A DNA stretch of 64,000 nt from Lentisphaeraceae bacterium (GTDB lineage: Bacteria; Verrucomicrobiota; Lentisphaeria; Lentisphaerales; Lentisphaeraceae), in NCBI GenBank assembly GCA_021232515.1, contig JAJPOQ010000014.1, forward strand, positions 1-64,000, written 5' to 3'. Each line of letters starts with the position of its first letter. The stretch's first letter is position 1. This document shows, piece by piece, positions 37,329 to 44,007 of this stretch. The notes under the pieces are model-generated. The model did not search any database, was not told the origin of the DNA, and worked only from the letters and a program-made list of their open reading frames with translations. Both the position numbers and the translations under genes were made by a program.

Positions 37329-38528
37329 CTACTTAAGTCGCTTGCCGGTGGTTGGATTCACAAAGTTCTGCCAAACTTCATCAATCCATTCTTTATCAAT
37401 CTCTCCTTGGTAAGTTACAATTCTATAACGCCAAGTCATCGACTCTGACTTCTTCATAAACCAATCGCCAAGTTGGGATGGTGCAAAGTTGCAAAAAGGC
37501 GCTTTTGTTGGCCAGACGCGAATCGACTCTGGGAATCTAAAATTCTCTTTATGGCCCATGATCACAACAGTCGATTTCTTACCATTTATCAATCCGCTAT
37601 TCGCCATCCAACGTGCTCGAGTTGTGTGGGCATTTTTCTTGTTTTTACCTTCTGAAGTCAATAAGGTATGCTTTTCATCCCACCATTCTTTGGTGCCTCG
37701 ATAAACAAAACCTCCATAGCGATACTTCGGCAACTTTATGTCGTCTATCGGTAATTGTTCAGATGTTAAATCAATCACCCAAGCATCCTCACTCCCTTTC
37801 TTAGCAACAGTCGTTCTCACAGTCCATTGTTCTTTGAGAGACACACTTCCTTTTAAGGAATTCTGCCACTCATGTTCGGCTTTAAATTCACTATAAAGGG
37901 CACCGGTATCTATACCTGAAAACTTTTTAAACTGGACTGTGGCCAATTGCTTTCCAAGATTCCAGAAATCGATATGCGTTCCATCTATTTCAGTGTTTGT
38001 CCATGCAAACCATATGCCTTTATGGTGAGGGTGATCTAGTGGAAAATTATCCGTCAACACATCTCCTTTAGGAGAAAATAAAGGATGAATAAAGCCGCTG
38101 CGAACATACTTAGCCGCAGGTGCATCTTTAAGGGATTTACCGGAAATCTTGTGATCACCAACAAGTTCATGAGCATGATGATAATCAAAAATAGGTTTCT
38201 TTTCGTAAGTAACTTTTAGTCTTGTCGAAGAAAGTTCAGTGGTGAATTTATCGGGCTGCAGAGGTTTACCGGAAGGGTAGAGTTCGTATTCACCTTTTGT
38301 CGTCGCCTGAAACCACAGGCTATTTTGATCTACATCTACTTGGAAGAGTAGGTCTTTCCCCGTCGTTAGGTCCTTAAGTCTATAGGAAGCTTTGCTGTTA
38401 AAGTTTGCCGGCAAGCTCAACTTTGTTAGCAGTCCATGATTGGATACCACATCTACCTTAAATTTTAGTTCTCCTTCCGCTAAGAGAGAGAAACAGAGTA
38501 AATAGACGAATAAAAAGCTATATCTCAC
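37329..38528 (-). CDS. DUF6807 (PmoA-like) exported protein
   Basis: A 399-aa protein with a signal peptide (RYSFLFVYLLCFSLLAEG). The DUF6807/PmoA-family signature is clear: DHPHHKGIWFAWTNTEIDGTHIDFWN (about 165-190). The pattern GGFVYRGTKEWWDEKHTLLTSEGKNK and the C-terminal FPESIRVWPTKAPFCNFAP are also family-typical. The name PmoA in databases refers to a historic annotation; function is unknown, and the proteins are common in planctomycete and lentisphaeral glycan-related loci. It is convergent with hsdR. The gene pair around it gives no further clue. Confidence 0.85.
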   Translation of the reverse strand: MRYSFLFVYLLCFSLLAEGELKFKVDVVSNHGLLTKLSLPANFNSKASYRLKDLTTGKDLLFQVDVDQNSLWFQATTKGEYELYPSGKPLQPDKFTTELSSTRLKVTYEKKPIFDYHHAHELVGDHKISGKSLKDAPAAKYVRSGFIHPLFSPKGDVLTDNFPLDHPHHKGIWFAWTNTEIDGTHIDFWNLGKQLATVQFKKFSGIDTGALYSEFKAEHEWQNSLKGSVSLKEQWTVRTTVAKKGSEDAWVIDLTSEQLPIDDIKLPKYRYGGFVYRGTKEWWDEKHTLLTSEGKNKKNAHTTRARWMANSGLINGKKSTVVIMGHKENFRFPESIRVWPTKAPFCNFAPSQLGDWFMKKSESMTWRYRIVTYQGEIDKEWIDEVWQNFVNPTTGKRLK

Positions 38529-38605
38529 TACAAAGTTCCTTAAGTTGAATTCAGGAACAATAAATCCGGCTTATCAAAATATCAATAAAGTTGCATGCAC
38601 TTAAA

Positions 38606-39440
38606 TCAATTCTTACTCGCTTCGTATATCTTTTGTATCTCTACCTCACTTAAAACTTAAGAGTGCATCGCCACTTCACCAATTAAGCCTTGGAAGATTC
38701 GTCCTCCAGATTCAATATTTTGCCCAATAAAATTCTCTCTGTTATCATTTTTACTTGACCAATCTTTTGGGTATCTTCCTTTTTCCATTTGTATTCAAGC
38801 TTACTCCATCATCGCTAAAGCTTGCCGCGATGTGCTGCCACTTACCTTTTTCTAAAACCTTTTAGCCATCGAAGTATTTCTCTAGACCAACATGAGAATG
38901 CTCGCCAAACTCTGAAAACTGTAGACGCCAATGCGGATATGAAATGCCCTCTACAAGCTTGATTAAACGGCTCAAGCTCTTCAAAATCTTAGGCCCAATG
39001 ATATTTTGGAATGAAAAAGGATCTCCCCAGTTACTCTCAAAAACTGTTGATTCATGCCGCCGCCTTTTACACCGTCGCCATATCGAGTGCATGTTCCCAC
39101 TTTCTTCCTCGATATTTACAGACTTCTCCCATCGAACACAGGATCGCCTAAAACGAAAATACAGCTCTCTGTCAACAATAGAAACTGACGGTTTACCTTT
39201 ACGATGCTTACGGTCGTTCGTTTGCCTACGGCCTGAATCGTTGCCTCGCCACTCTGATTGACTACAAGTCCACTCAAGAAGAGCTTCCCCTGCTCGTGAC
39301 TTTGTCTCTACGCTTCGAAGATAAACATTACTGCTAAATTCGGTAGACAGACTACATACCCGAAATGGGAAATTAGTATGACCGGGACATTTCACCCGGC
39401 TAGCTCCTGACGCATTAGTCTGGGCACACGTTCGATAAGA
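38606..39440 (-). pseudogene. decayed LamG-like (concanavalin-fold) protein gene
   Basis: No single frame covers this segment, but pieces in different minus-strand frames read as one protein. One frame gives GKLFLSGLVVNQSGEATIQA. A second gives YPHWRLQFSEFGEHSHVGLE, an in-frame stop after YFDG, and then KVLEKGKWQHIAASFSDDG, a typical LamG segment. A third gives GRIFQGLIGEVAMHS, a stop, then VLSEVEIQKIYEASKN and the final TGA. The last part is the usual LamG C-terminus seen in this phylum. Several frameshifts and stops are therefore present. The left limit is the final stop; the 5' end is approximate. It may once have been FecR/LamG-type, but the first half is too damaged to say. Confidence 0.7.
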
Positions 39441-39708
39441 ATAAATCGTACATTTTTCATTTTATATCCCACAAATTATTCACACAAGAAGGCTCTATTC
39501 GCAGCCAAAATGAAAAACATTTCATGCTTTTATAAAAAATGTTAAATATTTGAAAACGCAGCACAACTCTGTGGATTTCGAAAGCGGTCCTTACTAAAAA
39601 TTAAGCTCTGAACTTTTCGCAAGTCATTTATAGTAAGATATTAATCTTGACATCTTGTATAAACAATGGCAGCTTTAAGAAGTGTGTGAAAACTTATGTG
39701 GATAGCAA

Positions 39709-40341
39709 ATGAAAAGATTTACTTTAATTGAACTCCTCGTTGTCGTCGCCATAATTGGCATATTAGCATCTTTACTCTTGCCTTCTTTGCAAGGTGCTCG
39801 AGCTAAAGCTCAGATGGCAGTCTGTCTTAGTAATCAATCCCAAACAATGAAAGCGATGATGATGTATGCCGATGGAACTCCCCTTCCTGATCATCATCAA
39901 GTAGTGAATGGCAAAACAACTCACTTCGAAGATTTTCTAGAGCCATTTATTGGTCCGCGACTTCACAATCCAGTTCTTCTTTGTCCAAGTGTCAGTTACG
40001 ATCGAGAAAACGCTGACAGCCCTGCCGGTGGTAACACGACTCACGTAACTTACAGCGCTTCGATCCGAGGTTACTTTATAGAATCAATCAATAAACCGTC
40101 TGATGTATGCATGACTGGCGATGGCAAAATCCGTGGCGATGGTCGCGCTTATACAGGTTTTTGGCGCTATAACACTCAAGCTGTAAGAAACAGTTCGCCT
40201 GAGGCAATACTAACTGTGAATACAACGGCAAATACTCCAGACTATAGACATGGTACAAAAGCACTTTTCAACTTTTTCGATGGTCACGTCGCTCCGGTTA
40301 CACCGAGTAAACTACAAGCAAAAATGTTTCAGGTAGAATGA
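39709..40341 (+). CDS. pseudopilin-like protein with prepilin motif and H-X9-DG motif
   Basis: A 210-aa protein beginning KRFTLIELLVVVAIIGILAS, followed by LLLPSLQGARAKAQMAVCLSNQ: a prepilin-type signal. Near the C-terminus the family motif is present as RHGTKALFNFFDGHV, in which His is followed nine residues later by Asp-Gly. It should be processed by a prepilin peptidase and anchored in the inner membrane. The gene overlaps the following acetyltransferase by 4 bp (ATGA), an unusual partner. It is a paralogue of the protein at 23474. Confidence 0.87.
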   Translation: MKRFTLIELLVVVAIIGILASLLLPSLQGARAKAQMAVCLSNQSQTMKAMMMYADGTPLPDHHQVVNGKTTHFEDFLEPFIGPRLHNPVLLCPSVSYDRENADSPAGGNTTHVTYSASIRGYFIESINKPSDVCMTGDGKIRGDGRAYTGFWRYNTQAVRNSSPEAILTVNTTANTPDYRHGTKALFNFFDGHVAPVTPSKLQAKMFQVE

Positions 40342-40799
40342 TAACAGCAACTCAAAAATTTACCGAGATAAAGTTTGGATCAGGATTATTTCTACAAGAA
40401 ATAAGACTACGCAACAAGTTCTTACGTCAACCCATCGGCCTAGGTCCAGTACAAATAGGCGACCTTCAGGACGAAAAGGAACACCGGCACTTTGGTTGGT
40501 TAAACGATGAAGGAAAACTAATCGCCTGTGCCATAGTCGTCGGTAGTGGCGATATAGTTCAACTAGGCCAAATGGTTGTTGCTCCGAACTACCAAAACAA
40601 AAAAGTCGGCAAAAAACTTATTTGCAAAATCGAAGACTTTATGGTCAATAACGGCGCCGCTCGCATAGAGTTAAATGCCCAGATCTCTGCCCAAGGCTTT
40701 TACCAAAAACTGCGTTACCAAGAAATGGGTGAAGAATTTGAACTAGTTGGTGTCCCACACATCCGCATGTTTCGAAATCTACTCTGCTCTACCTGTTAA
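40338..40799 (+). CDS. GNAT family N-acetyltransferase
   Basis: A 153-aa acetyltransferase. Motif A is visible in LGQMVVAPNYQNKKVGKKLICKIEDF (about 74-99), in which QNKKVGKK is the acetyl-CoA pyrophosphate loop (Q/RxxGxG/A type). Motif B is RIELNAQISAQGFYQKLRYQ. ElaA-like or PhnO-like relatives share this layout. The start overlaps the pseudopilin stop, so the two are coupled. The acceptor is unknown. It is cytoplasmic, without a signal peptide. Confidence 0.85.
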   Translation: MITATQKFTEIKFGSGLFLQEIRLRNKFLRQPIGLGPVQIGDLQDEKEHRHFGWLNDEGKLIACAIVVGSGDIVQLGQMVVAPNYQNKKVGKKLICKIEDFMVNNGAARIELNAQISAQGFYQKLRYQEMGEEFELVGVPHIRMFRNLLCSTC

Positions 40800-40874
40800 C
40801 TATTCCTAAATAACTGTTAGTGCTCGAAGTTTTGCAGCTATTTTTTATTTCACACTCGCTCGTACCTCGCTATA

Positions 40875-40965
40875 GACACCAAGGCTCAAAGAAAAAAGGG
40901 TATAGCTATATTATGCTCTCCCGAACTTATAGAGCTATTCACTAAATAGACCTTTCCTTGGTGTC
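40875..40965. repeat. long-range inverted repeat
   Basis: GACACCAAGG (40875-40884) is exactly complementary to CCTTGGTGTC (40956-40965). Beyond the arms, CACACTCGC and GTGTGAGTG keep partial complementarity. The enclosed 71 bp are AT-rich. It may be the ends of a small decayed mobile repeat. Confidence 0.4.
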
Positions 40966-41186
40966 TTCGTGTGAGTGTTTTTTACGTACACAATCTGCGG
41001 CAGCAACATTATTTTTGTTTAAGTATTAACCATAAATAATCTTCTATCACTGATCTTGAGACATTACTAAATAATTCTATTCACTATGAAATTCTTAGGA
41101 ATTTTGCATTCTTCTATTGAAATTAAAAATGGCAATATATAACATATAGATAGCAAATGAAAGTAAATGATAATCACTGCAAGACA

Positions 41187-41235
41187 GAAAGGGCAAGCCT
41201 CTTTCCTTCTCATAGGGTTGGAAAGAGGTCTTTTT
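41187..41235 (+). promoter_or_regulatory. attenuator-like leader (terminator/antiterminator pair)
   Basis: CCTCTTTCC (41198-41206) pairs with GGAAAGAGG (41220-41228), and TCTTTTT follows: a good intrinsic terminator placed just upstream of a gene. The same CCTCTTTC can instead pair with GAAAGGG at 41187-41193, giving a mutually exclusive shorter hairpin. The first DGHV gene starts 15 bp later with AAGGA nearby. Regulation by premature termination is inference. Confidence 0.5.
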
Positions 41236-41249
41236 AAAAGGATGTAAAT

Positions 41250-41837
41250 ATGACAAAATCTATGATCGCAACTCTCTCATTATTTTTAGGAATGGCCATC
41301 GCTTTTTCTGTCACTGATACAAGTTCACCAAAATTAACCGATCCCAAAGTTTATCAGCCAACACAGTATCGACCAAGACACCAAAATTCACTGGGATGTA
41401 GTGGCGGTTATAGATCGCGCAAAAATCCTCTAGCCAGAGAAAAATCAAGACTCAAACAATTAGGTACTACCGTCGCCATATATTTCTCTGATGAAACTCC
41501 AGCTACATACCCCAAAGGTCCTCTAGAGTTTGATATAGACACCAGTCTCTTTTTCCCGCGACACTTAAAAGGCAAGTACATCCGCTTGGCAAATAGTTGG
41601 CATGTCCCAGATAATTGGCAAGCCTTTAATCACTCAAACGCACCATATGTATTCTTACTAAAAGAAGGTGAGGAATACACCGGGTCAGCAGATGTACCTT
41701 TATTTATAGTCCGAGATGGTTACCAAGCCTATCCCGGTCTATACTCAGTCGTTTATGAAGATGGGCACGTGATGTCTGTTAAGCGAGATGAAGCAATAGA
41801 GCTTTGGAAAAAAGCGGGTGTCTGGAATGAAGAGTAA
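41250..41837 (+). CDS. DGHV-motif exported protein, tandem copy 1
   Basis: A 195-aa protein with an N-terminal hydrophobic signal or anchor (TKSMIATLSLFLGMAIAFSV). The mature part contains EKSRLKQLGTTVAIYFSDE, NSWHVPDNWQAFNHS and SVVYEDGHVMSVKRDEA. The DGHV segment resembles the C-terminal motif of pseudopilin-like proteins of this phylum, but there is no prepilin signal. AAGGATG precedes the start. It is followed by two paralogues, each starting 11 bp inside the end of the previous gene. I do not recognise a function; an envelope or surface protein is likely. Confidence 0.75.
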   Translation: MTKSMIATLSLFLGMAIAFSVTDTSSPKLTDPKVYQPTQYRPRHQNSLGCSGGYRSRKNPLAREKSRLKQLGTTVAIYFSDETPATYPKGPLEFDIDTSLFFPRHLKGKYIRLANSWHVPDNWQAFNHSNAPYVFLLKEGEEYTGSADVPLFIVRDGYQAYPGLYSVVYEDGHVMSVKRDEAIELWKKAGVWNEE

Positions 41838-42414
41838 AAATATAGATCGTCTGACTAAAGCGATTATTGTTTTCATAGGCCTGTACATTATAGCCATTGT
41901 TATTCACAAAACATATCGCCACTATGTTCCCCGAACCTATGTCCCCGGTCTAAACCCCGACTATGGAGGTTTCCCTAAGAACTTTTTTATTCGTAGAAAT
42001 TCAAAAATTGAGTACATACGTGAAAAGTCAAAGCTAAAGATGTTAGGTACTACAGTTGGTATGTACTTCTCTGATAGATTAACTACTGACTATCCCAGTA
42101 ATCCACAAGACTTTAAGATCGACAAAAACATTCTCCGACCACTCTACTTACAAAAAACCGATAAAGAACTTCCTGAAGATTGGAAAGTTCCTAATAACTG
42201 GCAAGAATTCAATAACTCTCTAGTTCCGTTTGCCTTTGTTCAGCAAGGAAAATATGAATCAAAAAGCGATAAGGTTCTATTTGTAGTCAAACCTAGTTTT
42301 AATGCCAGACCAGACATCTACCAAGCTGTTTTTGAAGATGGGCATGTCGGCGAAATCACCCTCCAAGAGGCTAAAGATCTACTTGCCAAAGCAAAGGTTC
42401 AAAATGAATTTTAA
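41827..42414 (+). CDS. DGHV-motif membrane-anchored protein, tandem copy 2
   Basis: A 195-aa paralogue of the preceding protein. I use ATG 41827, which lies in the AATGAA (Asn-Glu) codons that end copy 1; an upstream GTG (41818) is possible. An N-terminal membrane segment (LTKAIIVFIGLYIIAIVIH) anchors it. Conserved stretches are EKSKLKMLGTTVGMYFSD, PEDWKVPNNWQEFNNS and YQAVFEDGHVGEITLQEA. It overlaps copy 1 by 11 bp and copy 3 by 11 bp, so the whole set is translated from one mRNA by coupling. Function unknown. Confidence 0.75.
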   Translation: MKSKNIDRLTKAIIVFIGLYIIAIVIHKTYRHYVPRTYVPGLNPDYGGFPKNFFIRRNSKIEYIREKSKLKMLGTTVGMYFSDRLTTDYPSNPQDFKIDKNILRPLYLQKTDKELPEDWKVPNNWQEFNNSLVPFAFVQQGKYESKSDKVLFVVKPSFNARPDIYQAVFEDGHVGEITLQEAKDLLAKAKVQNEF

Positions 42415-42989
42415 AAAGTTCTTTTTAGGATTAGTCGCATTCCACTTCATCCTTATAGTTGGCTATACGATGAATCAAAAAAAGTGACGAATACTACCGA
42501 AAGACTCACCCTCATGTAAAAGTTAGATCAAGAAATATTGTTACAGAACTTTTCCTTCCCAGAGTAAGGAACTGTGGAAACCCCATTTATAAAGAAAGCT
42601 CAAGACTCAAACAATTAGGTACTACCGTCGCCATGTATTTCTCTGAAGGCATCACCAGTAATTATCCATCTAACCCTCAAGAAGTCGATATTGATCGAAG
42701 TATCTTGAATACACGAAAATATGACTCTGATCTACAACTTCCAAAAGATTGGCAAATACCTAACAATTGGCAAGAGTTTAATGACTCAAACTCTGCCTAT
42801 GCATTTTTAAGAAACCCAGAAGAAGAATATACTGGTTCAGCTATCAACCCAATGTTTATTATTAAGCAAAACTATCATTCCAACCTAAATTGTCGTCAGG
42901 CTGTTTTTGAAGATGGGCATGTTGAGTGCATACCTGAAGAAGAAGCTATCGCTCTTTGGAAAAAAGCGGGCGTCTGGAATAAAAACTAA
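42404..42989 (+). pseudogene. DGHV-motif protein, tandem copy 3, frameshifted in an A7 tract
   Basis: The start ATG sits in the AATGAA at the end of copy 2, exactly as copy 2 starts in copy 1. The first 27 codons (NFKKFFLGLVAFHFILIVGY) form a signal or anchor and end at TGA (42485). One base out of phase, the frame continues without a stop through SDEYYRKTHPHVKVRSRN and ESSRLKQLGTTVAMYFSEG to QAVFEDGHVECIPEEEA and the stop at 42989. Removing one A from the seven A residues at 42477-42483 restores a 194-aa protein, the same length as copies 1 and 2. It may be a true pseudogene, an assembly error or a slippage-controlled gene. An internal ATG (42633) would give only 118 aa. Confidence 0.75.
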
Positions 42990-43682
42990 TCACTTGGCAA
43001 ACTGCTTTAAAAACTTACAAACCTCTGGATCATACTTAAGGATTTCTCCTTTTACAAAAGGGAAAAAGTCATTTGTACCGAAATAAGCTTCGGCCGCTTC
43101 TGAAAAATATTCTTTATGATTTGTTGCGGAGTAGTGATCGACTTCAGAGCCATTTACATGTCTTACCTTCTTATACTTCCCTGCTTTCATCGCATCCTTA
43201 TAAAGCTTGATTATTGCCTTATTTTCAAAAGTTAGAACTTGATGATGGTAAGCGTGCATAAACTCATGAAGCATGATGAAAGGCTGAGATTTTGAGTAAT
43301 TTAAAAACTTCTTGGGATCACAAATTTCGATGCATTTAGCCTTATTGGTACTGAACGAATTCTTCTTTAACCAGCCAGAGCTTGGATGATACTGCGCCAC
43401 CGTCTTGCCTTCATCCTTTTTGTCGACATAAATTATTACCTTTTGCATCTCCGCGATGACTTTATCATTTAGCTTAAGCTTCATCTGAAAAAGTTGATTA
43501 CTTATAACTCTTTTAGCTGTGGGCCACTCGCTAGCTTTAACAAACTCTTGATTCACTAAAACTGTCCAACCTTCGACATCTTGCTTAAGAAACTTGCGAT
43601 CAATTTGTTTATCGTGCACAACTTCAGAAAAAACAGTAGAAATAAACAGTAAAAATATAGCTAAGCTTAGACTTTTCATCAT
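42990..43682 (-). CDS. secreted zinc metallopeptidase-like protein
   Basis: A 230-aa protein with a signal peptide (residues 1-19). The zinc motif H139-E-F-M-H143 lies in FIMLHEFMHAYHHQ. Downstream, NHKEYFSEAAEAYFGTNDFFPF (about 188-210) provides Glu191 or Glu195 as a third ligand. This arrangement resembles anthrax-lethal-factor-like/Pro-Pro endopeptidase-like M34-type peptidases. The gene is convergent with the DGHV triplet and starts directly at its end. The substrate is unknown. Confidence 0.75.
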   Translation of the reverse strand: MMKSLSLAIFLLFISTVFSEVVHDKQIDRKFLKQDVEGWTVLVNQEFVKASEWPTAKRVISNQLFQMKLKLNDKVIAEMQKVIIYVDKKDEGKTVAQYHPSSGWLKKNSFSTNKAKCIEICDPKKFLNYSKSQPFIMLHEFMHAYHHQVLTFENKAIIKLYKDAMKAGKYKKVRHVNGSEVDHYSATNHKEYFSEAAEAYFGTNDFFPFVKGEILKYDPEVCKFLKQFAK

Positions 43683-44007
43683 AATACTCCTTGGGCAACT
43701 AAGTACTTAATTGTAAGACACTTTCGTTCATTTTTAAATAGACTATTACAAGTACAGAATGAGACTTTAGTTCTTGATGTGAAGAAAATGCTAAATGAAT
43801 TCCGTCATAAACTGTATTCACCAGACAAAAATTAATGTAAAATAACAAAAATAGATATCAAAAAAATGCATTGGCGCAGTTCATGAGTCGTGCGTATAGA
43901 ACTGGTAACATACTAGACTCTATGATATGGTAGCAGAATAAAATTTCGGGCCGCTGAAAATAGCTATTTTCGGCAATAAAAGATTTAAATGAAAAGGATA
44001 TTTAATA
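43683..44007. other. divergent intergenic region upstream of clpC
   Basis: This 325-bp AT-rich region separates the peptidase gene from clpC and must hold both promoters. The only structured element I see is the palindrome at 43953-43974. No heat-shock CIRCE or CtsR-type operator was recognised. Confidence 0.5.
43953..43974. promoter_or_regulatory. palindrome upstream of clpC
   Basis: GAAAATAGCTATTTTC (43956-43971) is a perfect 16-bp palindrome, extended to 22 bp with one G-T pair. It lies 34 bp before the GTG start and 17 bp before the AAAAGGA ribosome site, so it may be an operator or a 5'-UTR hairpin. Confidence 0.45.

Larger units (their letters stand above)
40800..41249. other. intergenic region with inverted repeats and a leader hairpin
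   Basis: This 450-bp stretch holds an inverted repeat (40875-40884 and 40956-40965) and the terminator/antiterminator-like leader at 41187-41235 before the DGHV triplet. The portion from 40966 to 41186 is AT-rich and shows no gene. Confidence 0.55.

Noticed and set aside
38944-39261. Plus-strand ORF of 105 codons
   Set aside because: It lies antisense to the LamG-like remnant, begins in poor context and has no motif; the minus-strand pieces explain the sequence better.
42477-42520. Programmed -1 frameshift at A AAA AAG before the TGA in the third DGHV gene
   Set aside because: The heptamer is in the right phase for -1 slippage, but the -1 frame meets TAA 12 codons later. The frame that encodes the rest of the protein is reached by +1 (loss of one A), so a dnaX-type event would not restore it.
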